Origin: Sphingobacterium rhinopitheci
GTDB lineage: Bacteria > Bacteroidota > Bacteroidia > Sphingobacteriales > Sphingobacteriaceae
NCBI RefSeq assembly: GCF_022627575.1
Contig: NZ_JADEYQ010000005.1
Span: forward strand, 1-64,000
Direction: 5' to 3'
DNA length: 64,000 nt
The translations under genes were made by a program, and so were the position numbers. The notes under the pieces were generated by a model. It was not told where the DNA came from and ran no database searches. It worked only from the letters and a program-made list of their open reading frames with translations. Shown piece by piece: positions 1-8,523 of the stretch (its first letter is position 1; each line of letters begins with the position of its first letter).

Positions 1-23
1 GGGACACCTTCTTTATTTAATCA

Positions 24-1382
24 TTATTGAATATTTTCCAATTTTTCCTTTAACAATTTAGGGTCAAGACCTATCAAATTAGCTGTTTTATTTAAGTCTT
101 TATTATTTTTATTATACTTATGACTAATAAACCTATCCTCAGCAAAACCCATAAAATCACTTAAATTATCTATCTTATCTAAGTCAATCATCGAAGTATA
201 TCCAAAGTTCCCATTATGTGTAGATACCGTTGGGTTAGAATAAGTATCAACTTCTTTGTCAGTAATCTTATCACCACTAAGTATAATAAGACGTTCAATC
301 ATATTTCGAAGCTCCCGAATATTGCCCGTCCAAGGTAAAGCTTTTAAACGAACCATAGCCTCTTTGGTGATTTTTTTAATTGGAATATTATACTCTTCAC
401 ATATATCCTTACAAAAAGATTCTGCAATAAGTGGAATATCATCTGTACGGTCTGTTAATGGTGGTACATGAATCAATATCACCCCTAAACGATGGTACAA
501 ATCCATTCGAAACTTACCTTCATCAATTTCTTTTAACAAATCTTTATTTGTAGCGGCAATTACCCTGACATTAACAATTATCTCTTTATCACCACCAACT
601 CTGGTAATTTTATTTTCTTGCAGCACTCTTAATACTTTAGCTTGTGCAGACAAGCTCATATCGCCGATTTCATCTAAAAATAAAGTACCGCCATGCGCCT
701 GTTCGAATTTCCCGATCCGTTGCTTTACAGCAGATGTAAAGGCTCCCTTTTCGTGTCCAAATAATTCTGATTCAATAAGCTCCGAAGGTATTGCGGCACA
801 ATTTACCTCAATTAAAGTAGATTCACTCCTATTAGATTTTTCATGCAACCAGCGTGCTACTAACTCTTTTCCGGCACCATTAGCACCCGTTATTAATACA
901 CGTGCTTCAGTAGGTGCGACTTTTTCAATACTCGACTTTATTAAAGCTATGCTTTCAGAATTTCCTAAGATGTCCTTGGTCCTAGGAACTTTCTTCTTTA
1001 ATATTTTTGTTTCCTTAACAAGGTTCCCTTTTTCTAGGGCATTTCTTACTGTTATTAATAAACGATTAAGATCTAATGGTTTTTCTAAAAAATCAAATGC
1101 ACCTTTCTTGGCTGCTTCTACAGCAGTTTCGATCGTTCCATGTCCAGAAATCATTATGAAAGGAACTTCAGAAAATTCTTTAGCTGCACTAAGAACTTCC
1201 ATCCCATCCATTTTATTCATTTTAATATCACATAAAACAAGGTCTATTTTTTCCTTTTGAAGAATATCTAAACCATCCTTACCATTATCTGTGTCTAGGA
1301 CTTTGTATTCTTCGTACTCCAAAATATCTCTAAGAGAACTCCGAATTGGACGCTCATCATCAATAACTAGTATCGTAATCAT
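24..1382 (-). CDS. Sigma-54-type response regulator (NtrC family)
   Basis: Two-component response regulator that should activate sigma-54 promoters after phosphorylation by a sensor kinase not in this window. The receiver domain (residues about 1-120) has the acidic pair D8/D9, phospho-acceptor D52 and K101. The AAA+ domain (about 138-370) has Walker A GANGAGKE at 166-173 and an LFLDEIGDM Walker B. The sigma-54 contact loop reads GAFTSA (213-218) instead of the usual GAFTGA. The C-terminal DNA-binding region is short. A start 8 codons upstream is possible, but the ATG at 1382 begins exactly at the receiver fold (MITILVIDDE). The gene lies downstream of rnpB on the same strand with no promoter seen between them, so read-through is possible. 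Target genes are unknown. Confidence 0.9.
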   Translation of the reverse strand: MITILVIDDERPIRSSLRDILEYEEYKVLDTDNGKDGLDILQKEKIDLVLCDIKMNKMDGMEVLSAAKEFSEVPFIMISGHGTIETAVEAAKKGAFDFLEKPLDLNRLLITVRNALEKGNLVKETKILKKKVPRTKDILGNSESIALIKSSIEKVAPTEARVLITGANGAGKELVARWLHEKSNRSESTLIEVNCAAIPSELIESELFGHEKGAFTSAVKQRIGKFEQAHGGTLFLDEIGDMSLSAQAKVLRVLQENKITRVGGDKEIIVNVRVIAATNKDLLKEIDEGKFRMDLYHRLGVILIHVPPLTDRTDDIPLIAESFCKDICEEYNIPIKKITKEAMVRLKALPWTGNIRELRNMIERLIILSGDKITDKEVDTYSNPTVSTHNGNFGYTSMIDLDKIDNLSDFMGFAEDRFISHKYNKNNKDLNKTANLIGLDPKLLKEKLENIQ

Positions 1383-1436
1383 AAATTTGAATTGATTAGT
1401 AATCAAAATAAGAAAAAGAAAAGGAAAATCAAAAAA

Positions 1437-1815
1437 GAAGCAAACCTTTTAAGCCGGGTTCTGTACTCTAAGCTAGAGTTTCTATCATTTATCTAGGCTT
1501 GCACTTGCGCACAAGCTCCATCAACCTACCCATTGTAAATTCCAATAAATTGGAAGAAGACGAGCTACCTTCAACGTTTACAACCTATTTGGTTTTTCAA
1601 CACACGAGGTTTACCGTAATATATGTCACCATACAATACCGTGAGCTCTTACCTCACGTTTTCACCCTTACCAAGAAACTCTTGGCGGTATATTTTCTGT
1701 GGCACTTTCTGTCTGCTAAAAAATAACAGCCTTCCCGTTAGGAAGCGTGTTGCTCTATGTTGCCCGGACTTTCCTCTCTCTTATAAATAAGACAGCGATA
1801 GAACCAGTTTGCTTC
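1437..1815 (-). ncRNA. rnpB: RNase P RNA (class A)
   Basis: Catalytic RNA of RNase P, which matures tRNA 5' ends. On the minus strand it has the near-universal 5' block GAGGAAAGUCCGGGCAACAU (around 1758-1777) and the 3' block ACAGAACCCGGCUU (around 1451-1464). The ends are fixed by the P1 helix: 1807-1815 is perfectly complementary to 1437-1445 (9 bp). A U-run follows the 3' strand (A-run at 1431-1436 on the plus strand). A -7 promoter element sits 5 nt upstream of the inferred 5' end. Length of about 379 nt is normal. Confidence 0.95.
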
Positions 1816-1819
1816 GCTG

Positions 1820-1827
1820 CAAAAATA
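1820..1827 (-). promoter_or_regulatory. rnpB promoter, -7 element TATTTTTG
   Basis: Matches the Bacteroidota -7 consensus TAnnTTTG on the minus strand. The last base lies 5 nt before the 5' end of RNase P RNA inferred from P1 pairing. This gives an internal estimate of motif-to-start distance for the other promoters in this window. No convincing -33 TTG was seen. Confidence 0.65.
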
Positions 1828-1850
1828 AGGTTTAATTTATAATTATATGC

Positions 1851-1908
1851 ACATAAAATAAAAAAGCAGTAACAAACTATTCCGTTGCACTGCTTTTTTA
1901 TTTTATGT
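1851..1908 (-). terminator. Terminator of lipoprotein gene, upstream of rnpB
   Basis: A 20-bp perfect inverted repeat (1851-1870 with 1889-1908) with a short AAC/GTT inner extension and A/T-rich arms that supply the U-tract. It follows the lipoprotein gene at 1935-2342 and insulates rnpB. Confidence 0.8.
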
Positions 1909-1934
1909 ATTCCTGAAAAATAGATAATGATAGA

Positions 1935-2342
1935 TTATTTCACTCTCTTATACTCATATTTAGACCAAATTGCAGTATTTACATCTGATCTAATAACAGA
2001 ACTAAGCGTTGAATAATCATTTTTCAAATATAACTCATCAGTCGGTAGGCCTGATTTTAAACGCAACTGAATTTGATCAGGAATAGACTCCATTAATCCA
2101 CTAACATTAGTTACGTCATATTTTACACCAGTAGTAACACCTTTATGTGTAACTCGTAGAACCTCCTTATAAAAAGTTATTTTTTCATAATAAGCATTTG
2201 GGGAATCGGCCACCCATTCACTACCATTTAAAGCTAAGGCGAGATCTTCTTGTACAGATTTAGCATTAAAACCATTAATTACATTTTCTTTACAAGAGAA
2301 AAGGCAGAGGACTAAGGACATTAAAACAATTATATTCTTCAT
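1935..2342 (-). CDS. Small lipoprotein, paralogue of the next gene
   Basis: Unrecognised 135-residue lipoprotein. It has a lysine-start signal peptide (MKNIIVLMSLVLCLFSC) with lipobox LFSC. The mature part starts CKEN and contains EWVAxS, AYYxKI, IQLRLKSG and YSTLSSVIRSD. It aligns along its whole length with the product of 2550-2960, so the two are a tandem duplication. I chose the ATG at 2342 because it starts the signal peptide. The in-frame codon at 2351 is a TTG. No enzymatic motif is visible. Probably a lipid-anchored periplasmic or surface protein of unknown role. Confidence 0.8.
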   Translation of the reverse strand: MKNIIVLMSLVLCLFSCKENVINGFNAKSVQEDLALALNGSEWVADSPNAYYEKITFYKEVLRVTHKGVTTGVKYDVTNVSGLMESIPDQIQLRLKSGLPTDELYLKNDYSTLSSVIRSDVNTAIWSKYEYKRVK

Positions 2343-2496
2343 AAGAGGCAATTATAGTTTTTCAAGGGGGCAAAAGTAAAAAATATAATCACAAAGAGAT
2401 AAACTAAAAGAGAACTAACACCTTTAAGGAAATAATTAATACTAATAACTAAAATATTATATTCATTAACCTAAAAACAAAAAAAAGATCATAAAA

Positions 2497-2528
2497 AAAA
2501 GACCCCCTATAATAAAAGGAAGTCTTTT
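2497..2528 (-). terminator. Terminator after the second lipoprotein gene
   Basis: On the minus strand AAAAGAC pairs with GTCTTTT, with an inner CC/GG pair and a run of eight T after the stem. It ends the 2550-2960 unit, so the paralogues are transcribed separately. Nothing else was seen in the intergenic stretch 2343-2549. Confidence 0.65.
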
Positions 2529-2549
2529 GTGTATGTATAAAAATAAAAA

Positions 2550-2960
2550 CTATTTAATTCTAGTATAATGAGACTCACTAGTAAATGTACTAGCAGCATC
2601 TGTTCTTACAACAGATTGTAAGCTAGTATAATTATTTGAAAGATATATCTCATTCAAATATAAACCAGATTTTAATCGTAATTGTATTGTGTCAGGTAGC
2701 ACCATCGTTGGTGAAGTAATATTTGAAACATGAAAACCCATTCGCTCTGGCGCACCATTTCTAATTGTTCCCTCTATTATTTCTTTATCAAATACTATTT
2801 TTGAATAATAAGCTTCACTAGAATTCGCAACCCACTCACTTTTATCTAAAGTATTTACTACATCTTGTTTTACAGATACTGAAGTATATCCTGCTACAAT
2901 ATTCTCTTTACAAGAGATAAAAACAGTTGCCAATGTGAATAGTACAATTAATTTTTTCAT
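2550..2960 (-). CDS. Small lipoprotein, tandem paralogue
   Basis: Unrecognised 136-residue lipoprotein with signal peptide MKKLIVLFTLATVFISC and lipobox FISC. Shared with the product of 1935-2342: the CKEN start of the mature protein, SEWVANS, EAYYSKI, TIQLRLKSG, and YTSLQSVVRTD. The pair has diverged strongly but stayed collinear. The ATG at 2960 directly abuts a 43-bp interrupted palindrome (2961-3003) that would form a hairpin in the leader. No Shine-Dalgarno was seen. Function unknown. Confidence 0.8.
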   Translation of the reverse strand: MKKLIVLFTLATVFISCKENIVAGYTSVSVKQDVVNTLDKSEWVANSSEAYYSKIVFDKEIIEGTIRNGAPERMGFHVSNITSPTMVLPDTIQLRLKSGLYLNEIYLSNNYTSLQSVVRTDAASTFTSESHYTRIK

Positions 2961-3003
2961 AGTTTGTATTGTAATTATATATAATTACAATACAATACAA
3001 ACT
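2961..3003 (-). promoter_or_regulatory. Interrupted palindrome abutting a start codon
   Basis: A 24-bp perfect palindrome (2968-2991), flanked by TTTGT (2963-2967) and ACAAA (2997-3001). The right arm carries a 5-bp duplication (ACAAT repeated). It lies directly against the ATG of the lipoprotein gene. It could be an operator for a dimeric regulator or a leader hairpin limiting translation. Confidence 0.5.
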
Positions 3004-3074
3004 ATCAATTTGTTTTAAATTAATTCAAAACATACAGCTAAGTACATTTTAAGTCAATTTAATAACCTAAAATA

Positions 3075-4772
3075 TTACTCATCATTGCTATTCAAAGCTC
3101 TCAATTTAGAATGCTTATATCCATAAATGAAATAGATTATTAAGCCAATAAGAAGCCAAATAACAAAAATAATCCAATTACTAGCGCCAAGTTCACTCAT
3201 TAAATAGAGATTAATTAAAATTCCAATAACTGGAAGTAAGGAGAAATTATGTTTAAAACTAAGCACACTCATCACTAACCATGTCGCCCAAAATATTATA
3301 ACTAATGATTTATGTACTATGACGTCTTTAGTTCCCAATGTCCCCCATTCGTTTAAGCTATCTTTACCATAGACAAACATTAAAACAATGCCAATTATAA
3401 GACTAAGTCCAACCAAATATTTACCATTAATATAAGGCACTTTAAATTTAGACTTCTTAGACAATCCTGATTTATCCATATATAGAACACCTGCACACAC
3501 TAAGATAAATGCAAAGAAAGTACCTACCGAAGTAAGATCCACAAAAAAGTCCATCTTAAAAAACAATGCTGGTACCGCAACAACAATACCTGTGACAATA
3601 GTCGCAAATGAAGGTGTTTTATACTTCGGATGTATTGTTGCAAATTTTTTCCATAATAAGCCATCGCGACTCATCGTCATCCAAATACGTGGTTGTGCCA
3701 ATTGGAAGACTAATAAAGCACTAGTGATAGCAATCACTGATGTTACAGAAATAATACCTGCCATCTTATCAAAACCAACATAAGAGAAAACATATGCTAA
3801 AGGATCTTTGACATTTAATTCTGTATAATTCACCATACCCGTTAGTACTAGGGTAATTAACACATATAAAACAGCACATATAACCAAACAATAAATCATA
3901 GCTTTGGGTAAGTCACGTTGTGGATTTTTGCATTCCTCCGCTGTTGTAGAAATTGAATCAAAACCTATAAAAGCAAAGAAAACAGCAGCTATTCCACTAA
4001 GCACTCCCCCCATTCCATTTGGTGCAAAAGGAGTCCAATTTTCTGGTTTCACATAAAATATTCCACCTACAATTACTAATATGATAATCCCTACTTTTAT
4101 CAATACCATGATATTACTAGCGCGTTGAGACTCTCTAATCCCCCTGTACACCAACCAAGTAACTAAAACAGTAATCAAGCCAGCAGGCAAATCAAAAACA
4201 ATAGGAATATCACCTATTTTGGGAGCTGTATTATAGGCTTGCAATGCTATCTTATCTATCCCCGTCAATTTGTCTACCCCTACTTCGAGCATCTTCGCAT
4301 GTGCCTCTAAAGCATAGCCTGGTGCCATGGTTAGCCATTTAGGAATAAACAATCCAAATCCTTCACACATGGATACAAAGTATTGAGACCATGAAATTGC
4401 AACTACCATATTGGAAACAGCATATTCCAACACCAATGCCCATCCAATGATCCAAGCGAACAACTCTCCGAATGCGACATAAGCATAGGTATATGCTGAA
4501 CCTGAAACGGGCACTGTACTTGCAAATTGTGCATAAGAAAGTGCGGTAAATACGCACGCAAAAGCCACAAACACAAATAATAAAGATACCGCAGGTCCTC
4601 CATTGAATGACGCTAATCCTATCGTACTAAATATCCCCGCCCCTACTATAGCGGCTATTCCTAAAGATACGAGGTCTTTTACACCTAATATTTTAGCCAT
4701 CCCTGAACTATGCTCGTTAGCGTCTTTTAAAATTTGGTCAACACTTTTTTTACGAAAAAGCTGATTCATCAT
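3075..4772 (-). CDS. APC-family amino acid permease
   Basis: Inner-membrane amino acid transporter of 565 residues. The N-terminus contains LGIAAIVGAGIFSTIG, the helix-1 substrate-binding signature of the APC superfamily, followed by about 12-14 hydrophobic helices. AALSYAQF-like, SGSAYTYAY and FFAFIGFDSISTTAEECKNP motifs are typical of the cationic amino acid transporter branch (YfnA/CAT-like). A long loop between helices 4 and 5 (about residues 150-190) adds to the length. Two consecutive ATG codons (4772, 4769) are possible starts. Substrate cannot be assigned from sequence alone. Confidence 0.88.
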   Translation of the reverse strand: MMNQLFRKKSVDQILKDANEHSSGMAKILGVKDLVSLGIAAIVGAGIFSTIGLASFNGGPAVSLLFVFVAFACVFTALSYAQFASTVPVSGSAYTYAYVAFGELFAWIIGWALVLEYAVSNMVVAISWSQYFVSMCEGFGLFIPKWLTMAPGYALEAHAKMLEVGVDKLTGIDKIALQAYNTAPKIGDIPIVFDLPAGLITVLVTWLVYRGIRESQRASNIMVLIKVGIIILVIVGGIFYVKPENWTPFAPNGMGGVLSGIAAVFFAFIGFDSISTTAEECKNPQRDLPKAMIYCLVICAVLYVLITLVLTGMVNYTELNVKDPLAYVFSYVGFDKMAGIISVTSVIAITSALLVFQLAQPRIWMTMSRDGLLWKKFATIHPKYKTPSFATIVTGIVVAVPALFFKMDFFVDLTSVGTFFAFILVCAGVLYMDKSGLSKKSKFKVPYINGKYLVGLSLIIGIVLMFVYGKDSLNEWGTLGTKDVIVHKSLVIIFWATWLVMSVLSFKHNFSLLPVIGILINLYLMSELGASNWIIFVIWLLIGLIIYFIYGYKHSKLRALNSNDE

Positions 4773-4801
4773 ATATAATAATAGTTAATTTTCTTATTAG
4801 T

Positions 4802-5476
4802 CTAATTCAACGTCTGTTGAATATCAATGTATATATTGAAATAATTCTTTAGATGATTATTTTTATAATCATCTAGTCTAACTGCAAGTTCATCCAGATG
4901 AGACGTAGAAGCCTCAAATATCCAAATTCGTTTACATATATTATAAAGTGCATGCGGAATATTTTCAATATTTGCATAATTAGCAATATATCTAGCCTCA
5001 ACAAAACGATCATAAAAACGAAAAAAACGATCTTCATCGATCCTATCAAACACTTTCAAATAGCTTTTAACAGAGTACTTATCTATATTTTCCAAATGAT
5101 CATATAAGCGTGCTACGGAAAGTACATTATACGCTATTAGTAAATGGTCTAATAATAATTCTAAAGCTATATGTGCTAAAAAAGAAGGTCTTATAGGTAA
5201 ATCACGTACGACATCTTCAATATCTTTACGTAACCGATGTGTATGTTCATAAAAAAATGGAGAACTATGAAACACTTTATCCACTTCAAGATGCCGCTTC
5301 CAACCCGTAGTAATTGCTAAATAATTTGGATTTGAATCTAACAGATGTTCGTATTTTTGAATTTGAAAGGAATAATTCTTATCCACATTTTTCAACAAAT
5401 CAGGCAAAAACCCGCCAAATACTTGATGAGGATCTAAAGCATAACGTTCAAAATAATAGTGGGATAAAAAATTCAA
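4802..5476 (-). CDS. AcpH-like phosphodiesterase (DUF479)
   Basis: Resembles acyl-carrier-protein phosphodiesterase, which removes the 4'-phosphopantetheine arm from holo-ACP. The start MNFLSHYYF and the GGFLPDLLK motif near residue 20 match this family, as do the all-helical composition and length (224 residues; family about 190-230). Metal-coordinating acidic and His residues are present (for example D26 and H63). Assignment is to the family; activity on ACP is inferred. The gene ends 29 bp downstream of the permease start on the same strand and could be co-transcribed with it. Confidence 0.75.
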   Translation of the reverse strand: MNFLSHYYFERYALDPHQVFGGFLPDLLKNVDKNYSFQIQKYEHLLDSNPNYLAITTGWKRHLEVDKVFHSSPFFYEHTHRLRKDIEDVVRDLPIRPSFLAHIALELLLDHLLIAYNVLSVARLYDHLENIDKYSVKSYLKVFDRIDEDRFFRFYDRFVEARYIANYANIENIPHALYNICKRIWIFEASTSHLDELAVRLDDYKNNHLKNYFNIYIDIQQTLN

Positions 5477-5525
5477 AACTGTAATGGTTATGAGAAAATA
5501 CTATGTAAGATACGGCATATTCTGT

Positions 5526-5533
5526 TATCTTTG
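5526..5533 (+). promoter_or_regulatory. tyrS promoter, -7 element TATCTTTG
   Basis: Perfect match to TAnnTTTG, 29 bp before the tyrS ATG, giving a leader of about 25 nt. No clear -33 element. Confidence 0.6.
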
Positions 5534-5562
5534 CAATCTTAATTAAAATTAATCATATCGTT

Positions 5563-6846
5563 ATGAATTTTGTAGAAGAATTACGTTGGAGAGGCATGCT
5601 TCAAGACATCATGCCGGGAACTGAAGATTTACTGAACAAAGAGAAAGTGTCAGGATATATCGGATTTGACCCAACTGGCGATTCTTTACATGTTGGGCAT
5701 TTGACTCAAATCATGACTTTAATCCATTTTCAAAATGCAGGACATAAGCCCGTTGCTCTGGTAGGTGGCGCAACAGGTATGATCGGAGATCCTTCGTTCA
5801 AGTCTGCTGAGAGAAATCTTTTGGATGAAGCTACTTTACAGCACAATGTAAATAGTTTAAAAAATCAATTAGGGAAGTTTTTAACTTTTGGGGACGGAGA
5901 AAACGATGCCAAAATGGTAAATAACTACGATTGGTTTAAAGATTTCAGCTTTTTGGATTTTATTCGTGATGTGGGTAAGTTGATTACAGTCAACTATATG
6001 ATGTCTAAGGATTCGGTAAAGAAACGCTTAGAAGGTGATAACGGTCTATCGTTCACTGAGTTTACTTATCAATTAATCCAAGGATATGATTTCTATTATC
6101 TATGGAAGCATCACAATTGTAAGATCCAAATGGGAGGCTCGGATCAATGGGGTAACATCGTGACAGGATCAGAAATGATTCGTCGCCAAGACCAAGGAAC
6201 TGCCTATGCTCTTACAACACAATTGATAAAAAAATCAGACGGTCAAAAGTTTGGTAAAACAGAATCAGGTGCTATTTGGTTAGACCCCAAAAAAACATCT
6301 CCATTCAAGTATTACCAATTCTGGTTGAATGCTACAGATGATGATGCCAAAAACTGGATCAATATCTTTACATTACGTTCAAAAGAAGAATTAGAAGCTA
6401 TCATAGCTGAACATGATGCTGCTCCACATTTGAGAACAGTACAAAAGGCATTAGCTAAAGATATCACTATCCGTACACACTCTGAGGAGGCCTACGAAAC
6501 TGCTGTTAAAACATCTGAATTTTTATTTGGCAATGGTTCTTTAGAATTCCTTGCTAACTTAGAGCATGATGCTGTATTAGAAGTATTTGAAGGTGTTCCA
6601 CAATTTATTATCCGCAAAGACGAGTTGTCACAAGGCATCAATATTCTCGATCTTTTAGCGACCAAAGCACAAGTATTTGCTTCTAAAGGTGAAGCAAAGA
6701 AAATGTTAGCTGGTGGTGGCGTATCCTTAAACAAAATAAAGCTTAGTGACATCGAACAAAATGTGACTACAGCTGACTTAATAAACAACAAATACTTAGT
6801 TGCTCAAAAAGGTAAAAAGAACTACTTCTTGATTATCGCTGAATAA
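5563..6846 (+). CDS. tyrS: Tyrosyl-tRNA synthetase
   Basis: Charges tRNA-Tyr with tyrosine in the cytoplasm. Class I signature HVGH at 43-46 and the KMSKS-equivalent KFGKT at 229-233. The tyrosine pocket block [12 protein letters not shown] is at about 191-202. A C-terminal S4-like RNA-binding domain runs from about 350 to 427. The 427-residue length is normal for the TyrRS-1 family. A single gene with its own promoter and a strong terminator. Confidence 0.97.
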   Translation: MNFVEELRWRGMLQDIMPGTEDLLNKEKVSGYIGFDPTGDSLHVGHLTQIMTLIHFQNAGHKPVALVGGATGMIGDPSFKSAERNLLDEATLQHNVNSLKNQLGKFLTFGDGENDAKMVNNYDWFKDFSFLDFIRDVGKLITVNYMMSKDSVKKRLEGDNGLSFTEFTYQLIQGYDFYYLWKHHNCKIQMGGSDQWGNIVTGSEMIRRQDQGTAYALTTQLIKKSDGQKFGKTESGAIWLDPKKTSPFKYYQFWLNATDDDAKNWINIFTLRSKEELEAIIAEHDAAPHLRTVQKALAKDITIRTHSEEAYETAVKTSEFLFGNGSLEFLANLEHDAVLEVFEGVPQFIIRKDELSQGINILDLLATKAQVFASKGEAKKMLAGGGVSLNKIKLSDIEQNVTTADLINNKYLVAQKGKKNYFLIIAE

Positions 6847-6867
6847 GTACAATCTTTAGTATACCTA

Positions 6868-6902
6868 AAATAGGCTATTCCAAAGAGGAATAGCCTATTT
6901 TT
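6868..6902 (+). terminator. tyrS terminator
   Basis: A 14-bp perfect stem (6868-6881 with 6887-6900), 5-nt loop and T-run. Confidence 0.85.
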
Positions 6903-6973
6903 GTATACGTCAATAAAACTTACAATCACCTCTTCTAGTAATATTCGTCACTATTTTTCGCTACCATCCTTTT

Positions 6974-6981
6974 TAATTTTG
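6974..6981 (+). promoter_or_regulatory. Promoter of the U32-ferredoxin pair, -7 element TAATTTTG
   Basis: Matches TAnnTTTG, 31 bp before the ATG at 7013. Predicts a leader of about 27 nt. Confidence 0.5.
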
Positions 6982-7012
6982 CATAGTCGTACTATAATTA
7001 GTGGAAAGAGAA

Positions 7013-8260
7013 ATGATAGACAAATCGATATTTGAAGTAATGGCACCTGCAGGCTCTAAAGAAGCTATGGCGGCGGCCATAAAAGCTGGTGCAAATTCCG
7101 TATATTTTGGTATTGAGCAGCTCAATATGCGGGCACGCCAAACGAATAATTTCCTTATTGAAGATCTTCCAGAGATTGCGGAGCTGTGTAATAGCCATAA
7201 TGCAAAAAGCTATATCACGCTAAATACGATCATCTATGACCATGATATCTCCTTGATGCGACGCATCATAGATCAAGCCAAAGAAGCTGGTATATCTGCC
7301 GTCATCGCTTCAGACCTAGCTGTGATGAGCTACTGCCGCAAGGTAGGTATGGAAGTCCATATCAGTACACAATCCAATATCACCAATATAGAAACTGTAG
7401 AATTCTATGCTACATATGCTGACGTAATGGTGATGGCGCGCGAATTGACCCTCAAACAGGTTGCCGATATTGTCAAAGTAATAGCGAAAAATGATATCCG
7501 TGGACCTAAGGGAGAACTTGTCCAGGTAGAAATATTTGCTCATGGTGCTTTATGTATGGCTGTGAGCGGCAAATGCTACCTTAGCCTACACTCTCACAAT
7601 GCATCAGCTAACCGCGGTGCTTGCATACAAAACTGCCGTCGTGAATATACGGTAACCGATGAGGAAGGTATCGAATTAAAGATTGACAACGAATACATTA
7701 TGTCGGCGAAAGACCTATGTACCATTGATTTCTTAGATAAAATCCTAGAAGCGGGAGTAGGTGTCCTAAAAATAGAAGGTCGTGGACGTGCTGCTGATTA
7801 CGTTTATACCACTACCAAGTGTTATAGAGAAGCCGTCGATGCATTTGCAAATGGCACCTATACAATCGAAAAAGTAGAACAATGGAAGCATCAATTAAGT
7901 GAAGTATATAACCGAGGATTTTGGGATGGATACTATCTAGGTCGAAAAATGGGGGAATGGTCCAATGTACATGGCTCTGTGGCGACCAAGCGTAAAATAT
8001 ACCTTGGCAAAGGCATAAAATATTTTGATAAAGTGGCCGTTGGCGAATTCATAATAGAAAGCCAATCCTTACAGAAAGGAGATAAAATAATCGTCACTGG
8101 ACCTACCACAGGATTTGTAGAAACAGAAGTGCAGGAGATACGATTAGATTCGGGGGAAATAGTAGACAAAGCAAGCAAAGGACAAACGATATCCTTCAAA
8201 ATCGCAGATAAAATAAGACCATCGGACAAACTTTACAAAATCGTCGAAGCTAATGCCTAA
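7013..8260 (+). CDS. U32-family protein (TrhP/RlhA-like RNA hydroxylase)
   Basis: Member of peptidase family U32. Characterised bacterial relatives are iron-sulfur proteins that hydroxylate tRNA or rRNA (TrhP, RlhA) or act in anaerobic ubiquinone synthesis (UbiU/V). The N-terminal barrel starts VMAPAGSKEAM. The U32 signature EIFAHGALCMAVSGKC is present, followed by two more cysteines in GACIQNC, giving a four-cysteine set that suits a 4Fe-4S cluster. A GTG 12 bp upstream is possible, but the ATG at 7013 is preceded by GGAAAGAG at good spacing. The stop overlaps the ferredoxin start by 8 bp. A tRNA-uridine-34 hydroxylase role is the best guess, not proven. Confidence 0.85.
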   Translation: MIDKSIFEVMAPAGSKEAMAAAIKAGANSVYFGIEQLNMRARQTNNFLIEDLPEIAELCNSHNAKSYITLNTIIYDHDISLMRRIIDQAKEAGISAVIASDLAVMSYCRKVGMEVHISTQSNITNIETVEFYATYADVMVMARELTLKQVADIVKVIAKNDIRGPKGELVQVEIFAHGALCMAVSGKCYLSLHSHNASANRGACIQNCRREYTVTDEEGIELKIDNEYIMSAKDLCTIDFLDKILEAGVGVLKIEGRGRAADYVYTTTKCYREAVDAFANGTYTIEKVEQWKHQLSEVYNRGFWDGYYLGRKMGEWSNVHGSVATKRKIYLGKGIKYFDKVAVGEFIIESQSLQKGDKIIVTGPTTGFVETEVQEIRLDSGEIVDKASKGQTISFKIADKIRPSDKLYKIVEANA

Positions 8261-8480
8261 GCTCATTCATTATAGACAGCGTTGTATCGGTTGCAATGCT
8301 TGTGTAGAAATTGCTTTTGATCGTTGGCGTATATCCAAGAAAGATGGTAAAGCAGTATTAATAGGGGGAATAGAGAAAAAAGGCGTCTTTCAAGCTACTA
8401 TTAGGTATGACGAAGTAGAAGAAAATCTCCGTGTAGTAGAAGCGTGTCCAGTGAATGTTATCAAATTGGATGGTGTTTAA
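8253..8480 (+). CDS. Single-cluster ferredoxin
   Basis: 75-residue electron carrier. RCIGCNAC (C-x2-C-x2-C) near residues 11-18 and the distal EACPVNVI cysteine-proline give four ligands for one 4Fe-4S cluster. The ATG lies inside the last codons of the U32 gene, implying translational coupling and a stoichiometric partner role. The obvious inference is that it supplies electrons to, or helps assemble, the iron-sulfur U32 protein. No terminator was seen before the repeat array. Confidence 0.9.
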   Translation: MPKLIHYRQRCIGCNACVEIAFDRWRISKKDGKAVLIGGIEKKGVFQATIRYDEVEENLRVVEACPVNVIKLDGV

Positions 8481-8523
8481 CCGTAAGAAAAAACTCTATT
8501 TTTCATCCTAACAAGCTTTTCTA

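Noticed and set aside
1499-1726. 75-codon ORF on the plus strand
   Set aside because: It lies wholly inside the RNase P RNA gene on the other strand; its coding potential is a by-product of the structured RNA.
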